From positions 1-64,000 of the forward strand of contig QFXE01000021.1 in NCBI GenBank assembly GCA_003349915.1: 64,000 bases of DNA. The letters run 5' to 3'. Made by a program: the position numbers and the translations under genes. This document shows, piece after piece, positions 8,423-17,914 of the stretch. A model generated the notes under the pieces. The model was not told the origin of the DNA and did no database searches. It saw only the letters and a list, made by a program, of their open reading frames with translations. Origin of the DNA: an endosymbiont of Escarpia spicata. Its GTDB lineage: Bacteria > Pseudomonadota > Gammaproteobacteria > Chromatiales > Chromatiaceae. The first letter of the stretch is position 1, and each line of letters opens with the position of its first letter.

Positions 8423-8962
8423 ATGGATGAAGACAAAGAACAGTTTAACCCTAAAAGTTGGCAGTTTTGTTTAGGCCTCTTTTTATTCATACTTGGTTGG
8501 GTATGCCCTTTATTCATACCTCTTGTTACTAACTTAAACTTAGAAACTGCTACAAAGGCTTTTCTTTCAGGTTTTTTGTTAATTGGGGCACCTGAAATAT
8601 TTAGTGTTCTTTCTATCATTCTACTTGGCAAGCCTGGATATTTTTATATAAAGAATAAAGCATTCTCACTCCTGAAGCGTGCTGTACCACGAGGTGAAGT
8701 CAGTCGCACACGTTACAGGTTCGGACTGATGTTACTACTGCTTCATATCATATACGCCTATTTAACCTTCTATGCTCCTGACTTAATCATGTGGTATGCA
8801 GAGAACCGGATAACCATGAACATAATCGCGGATTTTCTATTTATTGTTACATTGTTTGTGCTGGGAGGAGAATTTTGGGAGAAGTTGCGTGCTTTGTTTA
8901 TTTATGATGCAAAAGCAAATATACCTAAGACTCAAGTGAATTCTACTGATTCACTACTTTAA
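8423..8962 (+). CDS. small four-helix membrane protein of unknown function
   Basis: A 179-residue protein with four predicted membrane helices (about 12-36, 43-68, 98-121 and 128-152) and a charged loop LLKRAVPRGEVSRTRYRFG between the second and third. The first part (FCLGLFLFILGWVCPLFIPLV) resembles short proteins annotated as transporter suffix domain-containing, but I am not certain of the family. It is preceded by an AT-rich region and stands alone. Base use is more AT-rich than the neighbouring core genes, which may mean recent acquisition. No function proposed. Confidence 0.65.
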   Translation: MDEDKEQFNPKSWQFCLGLFLFILGWVCPLFIPLVTNLNLETATKAFLSGFLLIGAPEIFSVLSIILLGKPGYFYIKNKAFSLLKRAVPRGEVSRTRYRFGLMLLLLHIIYAYLTFYAPDLIMWYAENRITMNIIADFLFIVTLFVLGGEFWEKLRALFIYDAKANIPKTQVNSTDSLL

Positions 8963-9392
8963 CAATAAAAATGTGGAAAAATGCATAACACATATGAGCC
9001 GCCCCCCTGTCAATAGGCAATAGAAAACCTGCTCTTTAACAATCAAGAGAATAAATGCTGTGCCATAGGGCTAACTGCTTTGGCTTCATGGCTGGGTTCT
9101 GCCCAAACACATATTGAGAGTCTGGCTGCTTTTCAGCAGCACGGCTACTAGAAACGCATTCAGTTCACCTTATGCCGGCCTATTCAAAAGCGCATTGGCT
9201 TGGCGGCTGCCATCCATTAGTTTCGGGCTCGGGGAAGAGGTGCAGTTCCCGTAACACAACATGGCGTGTAAAGCGGAAGATCGTGTATACGCTAATCAAG
9301 GCACATGGCTACCACGCATCGCCGACAGTCAGCTATGGAGTGTCAAGGCACTATAGATAATGCTGATTCTGGCCTGAATGGTTGAAGAGAGC
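8963..9392. other. gene-free stretch with boxA-like motif and stacked hairpins
   Basis: This 430-base region has no open frame with coding character on either strand; the longest plus-strand frame is interrupted by in-frame stops. It contains TGCTCTTTAACAAT at 9030-9043, which matches the boxA antitermination element of gammaproteobacterial rRNA leaders. Small stems follow: TGGG/CCCA at 9093-9105 and a perfect GCTGCT/AGCAGC hairpin at 9125-9140. No rRNA or tRNA follows. Such boxA leaders also occur upstream of gene blocks in conjugative elements, so this may be an untranslated leader or a relic of one. Confidence 0.35.
9030..9043 (+). promoter_or_regulatory. boxA-like antitermination motif
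   Basis: The 14 bases TGCTCTTTAACAAT equal the E. coli rrn boxA core as I remember it. In rRNA operons boxA binds NusB/NusE to prevent Rho-dependent termination. Here no rRNA gene follows within the window, so the site is either orphaned, part of a mobile-element leader, or a chance match. Confidence 0.4.
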
Positions 9393-9911
9393 CTACAACC
9401 GCAGCAACCTGCTCAAGATCTTGGTAAAGAAGCCGCCAGGCGCCACGGTTATCTGCGCATCCTCAACATTGACCTGATCCACCTCGTAACCTGTCATTTC
9501 GACTCCGGCTTCACCGTACATCTGCTGCGACAACTCTATGTCATCGGCCCAGCGTGAAAGAAAATCCCGACTCGGATTGATATACACCACCCGCCCGATC
9601 TCCTCCTGGATCAGCTTCGAGGCGCAACGGGGACAGGGGGGATGCGTCACATAGACCGTACAGCCGCGCAGATCACGCTTGGCGAAGATCATGGCATTCT
9701 CTTCCGCATGAATGGTGAGATTCAGTTTGCACTCTCTGTTGGAGAGGCGGCTCTCCGCATCCTCCACCCCGGCCGCAAAGCCGTTGTAGCCCAGCGAGAT
9801 AATACGATTGCCGTCCGTGATGACGGCACCCACCTGGGATGAAGGGTCTTTACTCCATCCGGAGATGTGAGCCGCCAGCCCGAGAAAACGGGTATCCCAC
9901 TTCATGCTCAT
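9393..9911 (-). CDS. deoxycytidylate (dCMP) deaminase family protein
   Basis: A 172-residue zinc deaminase. His68 and Glu70 in HAE are the zinc ligand and catalytic proton shuttle. Cys93 and Cys96 in PPCPRC complete the zinc site. The N-terminal part (SSQVGAVITDGNRIISLGYNGF) matches ComEB/dCMP deaminases, which make dUMP for dTMP synthesis. AGGAG lies about nine bases before the ATG. It follows the EAL-domain gene with a 42-base gap on the same strand. A C-terminal tail of about 30 residues (VAPGGFFTKILSRLLRL) extends beyond the core. Substrate dCMP is by family; another cytidine-type substrate is possible. Confidence 0.85.
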   Translation of the reverse strand: MSMKWDTRFLGLAAHISGWSKDPSSQVGAVITDGNRIISLGYNGFAAGVEDAESRLSNRECKLNLTIHAEENAMIFAKRDLRGCTVYVTHPPCPRCASKLIQEEIGRVVYINPSRDFLSRWADDIELSQQMYGEAGVEMTGYEVDQVNVEDAQITVAPGGFFTKILSRLLRL

Positions 9912-9953
9912 GGATCATTTCTCCTGTTTTCTGTTGCTGTTCGCGGGAGAGTA

Positions 9954-12746
9954 TCACTCTCCGGACTCTTTCTTCTCCAGATATGCGACGTTGTCCGGCA
10001 CCGGCTCTTCAGTTTGCCTATCTTCCTCCTGTTTGAAACGGCGGGCCACCCCCTCCTCCTCGCGCAGCATCTCCAGCAACTCAGCGCCCGGCATGGGCCG
10101 GAAGAGCAGATATCCCTGCACCATGTGGCACCCCCGCTGCTGCAGGAATGTCAGCTGCTCAAAGGTTTCCACCCCCTCGGCAATGACGATTAGCTGCAGA
10201 CTGTGCCCCATGGCGATAATGGTTTCAACGATGCTCTCATCATTGCGGTCGCGTCCCAGATCCTGCACGAAGCTGCGATCGATCTTGAGACTGTTGACCG
10301 GCATCTCCCGCAGCCGGGAGAGGGATGAGTGGCCAGTGCCAAAATCATCGATGGCGATCTCAATCCCCATTGCAGACAACTCAGCCAATTGACCCGAGGA
10401 TTCTCCATGACTGTCCATCACCGTGGATTCGGTAATCTCCAGCACCAGGCGATCCGCCGGAAAATCACAGGCCTGTAACTCCGCGCGCACCATCTGCACC
10501 AGTTCACGATGCCTGAATTGTCCCAGGGAAAGATTCACCGCCAACTGAGGGCCGGAACCCTCTGGACTCAGCCACTCTTTTGCCTGCCGCAGTGCGGTTT
10601 TCAGCGCCCATGCGCCAAGGGGAATCACCAGCCCGGTCTCCTCTGCCAAGGAGACAAACTCATCCGGCGGAATCTCACCCGAGGCCAGATGCGGCCAACG
10701 CAACAGCGCCTCCACCACCTCAACGGAACGGTTCGCAAGATCGATGCAGGGCTGGTAGTGCAGTGTCAGTTCATCCTGCTCCAGCGCCTTGCGCAGATCC
10801 CGCTCCATACGCAGACGCCGGTCCACCTCCGCATTCATGTGAGGTTCGTAGAATGCGACACGACCGCGCCCCTCCCCTTTGGCATGGTACATGGCAATAT
10901 CGACATTGCTCATGAGCTGAACCGGATCGGTGCCGTCCTGTGGATATGCAGCCACGCCCACGCTCGCTGAGACATAGACTTCATAGCCCTCCAGGTCGAA
11001 TGGCTGGCTCAGCTTGTCGATAATCTTCCCTGCCACCTGGCTACCAAGGTTCATCACTTCAGCCCGGGAGGTCACGTCTTCCAGCAGTACAGTGAATTCG
11101 TCCCCACTCATCCGCGCAACCGTGTCCTCTTCGCGCAGACAGTCACGCAACCGCTCTCCCACTTGCTGCAGCAGCAGGTCACCCATCGCATGGCCGAGAG
11201 AATCATTCACCGGTTTGAAACGATCGAGATAGAGATAGAGCACCACCAGCTGCAGGTTCTTGCGCCCGGCGTTCTCCAGAGCCTTGTCGAGACGCTCATA
11301 GAACAGTACACGATTGGGCAGACTGGTCAGCGCATCGTAATGGGCGAGGTGGTAGATGCGCTCATCAAACAGTTTCTTATCACTGACATCGTTACCGATG
11401 GAGAGGATCTCCACCACCTTCCCCTGCTTATTGCGGACCGCCCGATTCGCCCAGGAGACCCAAACCCTGCGTCCATCCTTGCAGACATTCTCATTAATAT
11501 TGCTGATATAGAAATCTGGATGCAGTGCGATATCCCGGATCAGGTCGGACAGATCCCGTCCTGACCCCGACTCGGTCTCAGGTACAATACAGTCCATTAA
11601 ATGCCGGCCCACTACCTCCTGTTCGGAATAGCCAAAGAAACGCAGGGCAAACTGATTGAAAAAGGTGATTTTCCCTTGGATATTCCAACGCAGAATGATG
11701 CTGTTGGCCGACTCTACCAGTTCACGATAGTTCTCCTCACTGCGGCGCAACTCTTCGGTACGTTCCAGGAAACGCCACTCGAGTTTTTCATTGAGTTTTT
11801 CCAGTGCCTGTTGTGAAACCGTAAGTTGAGTACGGGTTCGTCGAGACTGATTTGTGAGAATCAACATCAACACAACACTAATCAGCAACCCGGCAGCCGC
11901 CACAATCCAGGCTTGTCTCCTTGCCTGCTCGAACAAGGTGGTCACATCGACGAAGAGGATGATCTCACCGATCTGCTGCTCCAGATTATCTCGCAGAGAG
12001 AGCCGCCGCAGATGATGATTTCTGCCGGACCAGACGATCTGCTCCGCATCGCTTCCCCAACCGGCAACCCGTTCCAGACTGGGGATCAGGGTCCCGGCAG
12101 CAGCCGAATTAAAGGAGAGGATTTGAGGTACTTCGAAAAACCGCTCATCCGGGTTTGGGACAACCACATCCGCGACCATCCCGCCATCCCGATTGATACC
12201 AACCAGCAGCGTTTCCTGAAACGCCTTTCCGGTGTTGATCAGGACAGGCTCGATATTCGCGGTCAACAAGATTCCGCCAACAACCTGCCCCGCTTTACGC
12301 CTCACCCCGGCAACCCCCATCGACAGACTGCCTCGCGCCCCCGCGATCAATCCATTTACAGGAAACTCACTGGCCAGGGCGTCATACAGTAGCAGCTTGA
12401 AGGATTCACTTGGCGCCGGACGGGACTGCTGCTCAGGAAACAACAGTGTGCCGGATGCATCAAAATACCAGGTCTGAAAATCCTCTTTCTCTTTTTGTGT
12501 TTCAATTGGGAAATTCAGCGGCGCTGGAGTACGGCTCAACGCTTCCCATCTGTGAAGCATGTCCAAGCGGAGCTCAGATAGCCGTGTGTCATAGAGCTGT
12601 TGAAACAGCGCTGTCTGCCCATTGACATGGATAGACAAGCCGTTCTGGAGGTGGAAATAGACGGCCCCAATGGCCGCCGCTCCAAGCAGGAGCACGGCCA
12701 GGATCGGCGGGGATAAAAACCGCCAGTAGAATCCATTATTGTTCAT
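9954..12746 (-). CDS. membrane PAS-GGDEF-EAL protein, likely c-di-GMP phosphodiesterase
   Basis: A 930-residue protein from the ATG at 12746, which has AGGGA upstream; the frame extends to 12800. Membrane helices at about 12-31 and 280-298 enclose a periplasmic sensor domain. A PAS domain (about 338-455), GGDEF (465-635) and EAL (645-895) follow. The EAL domain keeps EAL at 679-681, DDFGTG at 800-805, Lys821 and EGVE at 857-860, so it should hydrolyse c-di-GMP. The GGDEF half reads SGDEF (547-551), and the first metal aspartate of the DxD motif is a tyrosine (LYLYLDRF), so cyclase activity is doubtful. An RxxD site (538-541) remains. It lies between mscK-like and dCMP deaminase genes on one strand. 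Confidence 0.88.
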   Translation of the reverse strand: MNNNGFYWRFLSPPILAVLLLGAAAIGAVYFHLQNGLSIHVNGQTALFQQLYDTRLSELRLDMLHRWEALSRTPAPLNFPIETQKEKEDFQTWYFDASGTLLFPEQQSRPAPSESFKLLLYDALASEFPVNGLIAGARGSLSMGVAGVRRKAGQVVGGILLTANIEPVLINTGKAFQETLLVGINRDGGMVADVVVPNPDERFFEVPQILSFNSAAAGTLIPSLERVAGWGSDAEQIVWSGRNHHLRRLSLRDNLEQQIGEIILFVDVTTLFEQARRQAWIVAAAGLLISVVLMLILTNQSRRTRTQLTVSQQALEKLNEKLEWRFLERTEELRRSEENYRELVESANSIILRWNIQGKITFFNQFALRFFGYSEQEVVGRHLMDCIVPETESGSGRDLSDLIRDIALHPDFYISNINENVCKDGRRVWVSWANRAVRNKQGKVVEILSIGNDVSDKKLFDERIYHLAHYDALTSLPNRVLFYERLDKALENAGRKNLQLVVLYLYLDRFKPVNDSLGHAMGDLLLQQVGERLRDCLREEDTVARMSGDEFTVLLEDVTSRAEVMNLGSQVAGKIIDKLSQPFDLEGYEVYVSASVGVAAYPQDGTDPVQLMSNVDIAMYHAKGEGRGRVAFYEPHMNAEVDRRLRMERDLRKALEQDELTLHYQPCIDLANRSVEVVEALLRWPHLASGEIPPDEFVSLAEETGLVIPLGAWALKTALRQAKEWLSPEGSGPQLAVNLSLGQFRHRELVQMVRAELQACDFPADRLVLEITESTVMDSHGESSGQLAELSAMGIEIAIDDFGTGHSSLSRLREMPVNSLKIDRSFVQDLGRDRNDESIVETIIAMGHSLQLIVIAEGVETFEQLTFLQQRGCHMVQGYLLFRPMPGAELLEMLREEEGVARRFKQEEDRQTEEPVPDNVAYLEKKESGE

Positions 12747-12864
12747 TATTTGCAAGTCCCTAAATCCCATCCCTGGTGACTCTACGAGCCCGCCAAGCAC
12801 TAATTCATCATGATCGATACACCACCATCAGACAAACAGATACGTTCCCGAGTTGAAAGAACGG

Positions 12865-15800
12865 CTAATTTTCCTTGCCATTGCCCAGAGACTGAATGTT
12901 CTCATCAACACTACGCAAGTGTAGATCACGCTGAGGATAGGGAATCTCAACGTCATTTTCACGCAACGCTTTTTCCAACGCCATGTGGAGATCATGGGTC
13001 AAGAGACGGCGCTGGATTCGCTCCTTGACATGCACTGCCACCTGGAAGTCGAGGGAGCTGTCGCCGAAGCCCGTAAAAAAGACCGTCGGCTTGGGTTCAT
13101 CCAGCACCAACGAATGTTCGGTTACCGTTTTGAGCATAATGCGATGGGCCAGTTCAGTATCTGACCCATAGGCAATGCCCACCATAAAGGTAACACGGGT
13201 GATCTGATCGCTAAGGGTCCAGTTCACCAACGGCTCGACGATAAGATTCTGATTGGGGATGATCAACTCCTTGTTATCGAAATCCGTAATGGTCGTTGCT
13301 CGCATCCGTATCCGCTTCACCACACCACTGACATCACCGAGAGTAACGGTATCGCCAACCCGAACCGGCCGTTCAAACAAGACGATTATTCCAGACATGA
13401 AGTTGGCGAAGATCTCCTTCAGGCCAAACCCCAAGCCAACGCCGATTGCCGCAATCAGCCACTGCACCTCTCCCCAGCCAACGCCTACCAGGTTGATCGA
13501 CATGACGATGCCGACCGCCAGTATGAGGTAACGAATCAGGGCGGAAACTGCGTAGCGATTGCCCTGTTCCACATGGAGAGGCTGCAGTAGCGCAATCTCC
13601 AACAAGCCTGGCAGATTGCGTTCGGCAACGAAGGTCAATAAAAGAACCAGAGCGGCCAGACCAATGTCCGCAAGCGTAATCGGTAACAGTTGACCACCCG
13701 CTTCTTCGGTTGTCATATGCTCCCAAATCGTAACACTATCCAACACACCCAGGGCCGGGGTTATCGCAGACCAGTATGTCCAGAGAATCAACCCCACAAA
13801 AACAGTAAGCGTCAGCCGCAGCAACCGACGGGTCTGGTCATTGATGGTGGCGAGGCCGATCTCGGGGATCTCGATCGCTTCCGGTGTAATCTCTCCCGTC
13901 TGCTCCACCGCCTCCCTGCTGGCCCGTGAATCAATATCTGCCTGACGCTTGGCCAGTGCCCTGGCGAGAGCAAGACGGCGCTGCGCCACCAATAACCAGC
14001 GTACCGCGAGAAAATAGATCAAAAGTGCTATCAGAAAGACAATGAGAGAGCTGAATATCAGTCCGGCAAGCCGCAGACTGGTGTAGTGGTAACCTTGTGC
14101 CGCCAACATGATCAAGGCAAAGGGGATCAACAACAGTAGCGGATACCAGATATATCGACTGCGCCAAACGAGACTGGTGGTACGGCGCTCAACGCTCCTC
14201 TCTTTTAACCGAACCACTCGCCAGATAAAGAGCAATAGAGCCAGCATCGCGACGCTGAACACCAACCTGCCGATGGTATCCCGATAGAGACCCGCACTGG
14301 ATGATTCCGTCATTGCGACCAAAAATGCGACCCATACCATGATCGGGATCAACCAGGTCAGGTTGCCGGATACACACCGACGGGTTCTTGCTTTCCAGCG
14401 AAAATGGATCTCTGCCAGACCGTTGGGGACATAGAGTGTCTGCAGAAAGAGGAAGGCTGCCAAGATAAAGGCACTGCGCCTGAAGCCAAATCCCGCCGCC
14501 TCGACAAAGGCATCTGCCCGTACATGACCCAGCAACCACCCTGCATAGGCCATCAGCACCGGCCAGGGCATGGCCAACAGCAACGTGATAACCAATACGA
14601 CCAGTGTGTAACTGAATCGATCCTGTTTAACCAGCCCTACCTTGGCAGCAATATCCCCCAAACGTTTTTTCAATCGGCGCCTGCCCAGCAGCAGCAGCGC
14701 CGCTGATAAGAGCAGCACAATCAGTGTGAATGGCGCAGACTGTATGGCCGCTTTTACCAATGTCTGCAAAACGGAATACCAATTTGCGGGAGAGAACAGA
14801 ACCAGCATTGGTTTGCCGAAACTCCCGATCCACTGGAGATCCACCGGTTCCGCATTAGCGATCCACAGTAGATTCTCATCCAGAAGCTGGTCGTACTTGT
14901 CCACACGGTCGATAAGATTCTGCTGCTCCTGGATCGACTCCCCCAACAACTTTATCTTGAGTGTATAGGCAACATCGAGCTTGGTGAGAAGCGCCTTCCG
15001 ATCTTCCATCAGTCGATGCAGCTCACCGGTCAGCTGTTCCAGTTGGCTGGGGGATAGTGTTTCGGTTTCCTCCTTTTCGCTGGCGAGCAGCGTCGCCACC
15101 ACCTGTTCGATATCCTGCAAATCGTTCAGCGATTCCTGTAGCCGGAATTGGGCTAACCGCGATTCATCCAGTTCACGCTGTTTCAGCGAGCGTTTTTTCT
15201 CATACTCTGAAACCTTGGGCAATTTGGTCTGTTGGGTGCGAAGAAACTGCCCCAGCTGTTGATCCAACCTGGTGATTTCCAACTGTTGCAGGGAGCGTTG
15301 GTAATTGCGATCGATCCGCTGATATTGAGCCCGAGTCAATTTCAGCTGTGCTGTCTCTTCCTCATTGGTCCGACTCAACTCAGTGAGCAGGCGACTCAAC
15401 TCTGAATTCATCTCCGCCGCCGCAGTGATGAGGATATGCTTGCCGACCGCCTCCTGTCTCGCCTGCGCAGCTTCCGCTTCCGCCGTCTTCGCCTCGCTGG
15501 CTTGCCGCCGGTTGATCTCGTCCCTGCCCTCCTGCTCATTTCGTTTGGCCATGACAAGCCGTTTTTCAAGCAACTGGCGTTTGGCCTGAAGCAGCTGCAA
15601 ACGGAGGTCGTGACTCAAACGCTCATTGTTGAGCATCTCTATTTCTGCCAGCAGCGCCTTACGCACAGCTCGGGCGGTAACCAGCATGGCCTCGGTTGCT
15701 TCTTGTGTCTTATCCGCCGGAGGCGTCTTTCGCAGGGTCTCATCCACCTCTTCCAGGCGGGTATTGGCCAGAGAAAGCATCTGACGATTTGATTCGGGAC

Positions 15801-16242
15801 GGGCCTGCAATGTGCTTATGGATTGGACGAGTTCCGCCAGCCTCCCGCCGAGACTGACGATTGCGGCACTCTCCTCCCTCACCCGGGCCTCCAACACAGT
15901 GTCCGGCAGCCCACCAAGCAAAGATGCCGTCTCTTCCGTGGGTTGGCTCACCAGCCCCTTGATCTCGGCATGCAGCCGTTTGAGCTCTGCCGGCGTATCC
16001 ACCTCTGCCTGCTTAAAGAGTGCTGTCTTTTCGGCATACGCCTTCGCCGACTTCAACGAAGCAACCGCCTCCCGATAGAGATTCAGCTCAATCTGGACCG
16101 CCTCATCCCTTGGCCCTTCCAGCTTTTCCAGAAGGAAAATCCTCTCTTCAAGCTTTGCCGCTTCCAGCGCTTGCACTGACACGGGACTGGAAAGAAACCC
16201 AAGGATCAGCAGGAACAAAAGCATTGGAAGGAAGCGGTGCAT
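12865..16242 (-). CDS. large mechanosensitive channel, MscK/MscM type
   Basis: A 1125-residue protein from the ATG at 16242; a TTG at 16263 would add seven residues. A signal peptide is followed by about 450 residues of Ala/Glu/Leu/Gln-rich helical coiled coil in the periplasm, then around eleven membrane helices. The C-terminal MscS module includes VGVGLGFGLKEIFANFMSGIIVLFERPVRVGDTVTLGDVSGVV, whose Gly/Ala-rich pore helix and conserved FERP-x-R-x-GD are diagnostic. Length and order match E. coli MscK (KefA) and YjeP. It protects against osmotic downshock. It lies upstream of the phosphodiesterase gene on the same strand (118-base gap) and downstream of apbC, separated by a terminator. Confidence 0.9.
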   Translation of the reverse strand: MHRFLPMLLFLLILGFLSSPVSVQALEAAKLEERIFLLEKLEGPRDEAVQIELNLYREAVASLKSAKAYAEKTALFKQAEVDTPAELKRLHAEIKGLVSQPTEETASLLGGLPDTVLEARVREESAAIVSLGGRLAELVQSISTLQARPESNRQMLSLANTRLEEVDETLRKTPPADKTQEATEAMLVTARAVRKALLAEIEMLNNERLSHDLRLQLLQAKRQLLEKRLVMAKRNEQEGRDEINRRQASEAKTAEAEAAQARQEAVGKHILITAAAEMNSELSRLLTELSRTNEEETAQLKLTRAQYQRIDRNYQRSLQQLEITRLDQQLGQFLRTQQTKLPKVSEYEKKRSLKQRELDESRLAQFRLQESLNDLQDIEQVVATLLASEKEETETLSPSQLEQLTGELHRLMEDRKALLTKLDVAYTLKIKLLGESIQEQQNLIDRVDKYDQLLDENLLWIANAEPVDLQWIGSFGKPMLVLFSPANWYSVLQTLVKAAIQSAPFTLIVLLLSAALLLLGRRRLKKRLGDIAAKVGLVKQDRFSYTLVVLVITLLLAMPWPVLMAYAGWLLGHVRADAFVEAAGFGFRRSAFILAAFLFLQTLYVPNGLAEIHFRWKARTRRCVSGNLTWLIPIMVWVAFLVAMTESSSAGLYRDTIGRLVFSVAMLALLLFIWRVVRLKERSVERRTTSLVWRSRYIWYPLLLLIPFALIMLAAQGYHYTSLRLAGLIFSSLIVFLIALLIYFLAVRWLLVAQRRLALARALAKRQADIDSRASREAVEQTGEITPEAIEIPEIGLATINDQTRRLLRLTLTVFVGLILWTYWSAITPALGVLDSVTIWEHMTTEEAGGQLLPITLADIGLAALVLLLTFVAERNLPGLLEIALLQPLHVEQGNRYAVSALIRYLILAVGIVMSINLVGVGWGEVQWLIAAIGVGLGFGLKEIFANFMSGIIVLFERPVRVGDTVTLGDVSGVVKRIRMRATTITDFDNKELIIPNQNLIVEPLVNWTLSDQITRVTFMVGIAYGSDTELAHRIMLKTVTEHSLVLDEPKPTVFFTGFGDSSLDFQVAVHVKERIQRRLLTHDLHMALEKALRENDVEIPYPQRDLHLRSVDENIQSLGNGKEN

Positions 16243-16445
16243 CCCATACCCCGGCAATAGCAATGAGAAAAAACTCAGGCAATCAGAGTCTGATGACTTA
16301 CTCTACAGAAAAGCTTGACGATCCACCGCCCCGCTTGGCGCCCTTGGTGACATAGTTTACCGGCAGTGCAATTCAGCAAAACCGTCCCTCGTCCACAATC
16401 GACCCTAATGTTACCAAAAGGCTAGTCGGTCCTGGAAAATAGCGC

Positions 16446-16493
16446 ATAAAAAAACCCCTGAATGCCCTAGAATCAAGGACATAACAGGGGTTT
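16446..16493 (-). terminator. Rho-independent terminator after apbC/mrp
   Basis: Read on the minus strand, AAACCCCTG pairs perfectly with CAGGGGTTT across a loop of about 22 bases and runs straight into seven T residues. It lies 22 bases past the apbC stop and before the mscK-like start, so it separates the two transcripts. Confidence 0.85.
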
Positions 16494-16514
16494 GAGGAAG
16501 ATCCGAGGGAACGT

Positions 16515-17606
16515 TTAGTTGTTCTGGATCACTATATTCGGGAACTTCGCTGCGTAATCCTTAGCCTGCAGCGAGAGTTTGGCTGCCGTCTTACGGGCAA
16601 TCTCACGGTAGATCATGGAGATACGTGCATCGGGCTCGGCTACCACGGTCGGCTTGCCGCCATCGGTCTCTTCGCGGATACGGATATCGAGAGGCAGTGA
16701 ACCCAGCAGGTCGACATTGTACTGTTTCGCCATGGAGGAACCGCCACCTTCACCGAAAATATGCTCTTCGTGGCCGCAGTTTGAACAGATGTGAGTGCTC
16801 ATGTTCTCCACGATACCCAACACCGGTACCTCTACCTTCTCAAACATCTTCAGACCCTTGCGGGCATCGAGCAGGGCGATATCCTGGGGGGTGGTAACAA
16901 TTACCGCACCGGAGACCGGCACCTTCTGTGCCAAGGTGAGCTGAGTGTCACCCGTGCCCGGAGGCAGATCGACCACCAGATAATCAAGCTCTGACCAGTT
17001 GGTGTCATTGAGTAGCTGTTCCAATGCCTGGGTAACCATAGGACCACGCCAGATCATGGGAGTCTCTTCGTCGATGAGAAAACCGATAGACATCGCCTGG
17101 AGACCATATCCCTCCATAGGCTCCAGGGACTTGCCGTCCTTGGACTCCGGCTTACCATCGATACCCAGCATACGCGGCTGTGACGGACCGTAGATATCTG
17201 CGTCAAGTATGCCAACGGTGGCACCCTCTTCGACCAACGCCAGCGCCAGATTGACTGAGGTGGTGGACTTACCCACGCCGCCCTTGCCAGAGGCAACGGC
17301 AATGATATTTTTGATATTATCGATCGGCTTGAGGGCCTTCTGCACAGAGTGGGCAGAGATTTTCCAGCCGGCATCCACCTCAACGGCAGCCACACCGTCC
17401 ACGCCTTCTACCTGAGTCTTCACTGCAGCCGCAATATCATCCACACAACCCTTGGCGGGAAAACCGACCTCGATCGTCACCTTGACCTTGTCGCCATCGA
17501 TATCAATGCCTTTGATGGCATTCGCGCTTACCAGGTCCTTCTCCAGATGAGGCTCGACGTAGCCTTTAATCGCCTCGTTGATCTGATCTTGTGTTACTTC
17601 AGACAT
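16515..17606 (-). CDS. apbC: Mrp/ApbC/NBP35 family iron-sulfur carrier ATPase
   Basis: A 363-residue protein starting at the ATG at 17606, preceded by AGGAGA eight bases away; the open frame upstream to 17636 lacks a site. An N-terminal MIP18/DUF59-type domain (about 5-85) precedes the deviant Walker A loop VASGKGGVGKSTTSVNLA, a Walker B VVDLPPGTGDTQLT and a Cys-x2-Cys pair (HICSNCGHEE) that holds a bridging Fe-S cluster in the dimer. It delivers Fe-S clusters to apo-proteins, here plausibly including the Rnf subunits. In E. coli mrp is divergent from metG; here metG is about 8 kb away. Confident. Confidence 0.95.
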   Translation of the reverse strand: MSEVTQDQINEAIKGYVEPHLEKDLVSANAIKGIDIDGDKVKVTIEVGFPAKGCVDDIAAAVKTQVEGVDGVAAVEVDAGWKISAHSVQKALKPIDNIKNIIAVASGKGGVGKSTTSVNLALALVEEGATVGILDADIYGPSQPRMLGIDGKPESKDGKSLEPMEGYGLQAMSIGFLIDEETPMIWRGPMVTQALEQLLNDTNWSELDYLVVDLPPGTGDTQLTLAQKVPVSGAVIVTTPQDIALLDARKGLKMFEKVEVPVLGIVENMSTHICSNCGHEEHIFGEGGGSSMAKQYNVDLLGSLPLDIRIREETDGGKPTVVAEPDARISMIYREIARKTAAKLSLQAKDYAAKFPNIVIQNN

Positions 17607-17914
17607 CGCTGATTTCTCCTGCCGCCAGGCCACCAACGGCGCCTGAACTATTCACATAAAATTATGGCGGGCAATTCTACACCAAAATCACGAGAATATA
17701 CCAAGTATTTTGCTGGGTTTTTGGCCGCCGCCCTCTCTCACGCTGTGAAAAGGCGATCTGGTCGGCCTGGAGTCAAATTTAGAGTACGCGCGTTCCATAC
17801 CGCTGAGTGATACAGAAAACGCATCAGCTATCACTTCTCTACCACTCTGCCCTCAAGTAGTGACTATATTCAGAATGATAGTTTTCATTTTCCCGGCAGG
17901 GAAGGAGCACAACG
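17607..17914. promoter_or_regulatory. divergent promoter region between apbC and class I aldolase
   Basis: This 308-base gap separates divergently transcribed genes and must hold both promoters. On the minus strand TAGAAT follows TTGGTA at a long 19-base spacing, a weak apbC promoter candidate. On the plus strand a strong GAAGGAG ribosome-binding site (17901-17907) serves the aldolase. No gene is seen. Confidence 0.4.

Noticed and set aside
9000-9392. rRNA operon leader or tRNA gene
   Set aside because: Although boxA is present, no 16S, 23S or tRNA-like sequence follows.
9904-10392. Long plus-strand frame opposite the GGDEF-EAL gene
   Set aside because: Ser/Arg-rich shadow of a high-GC EAL domain; no start signal.
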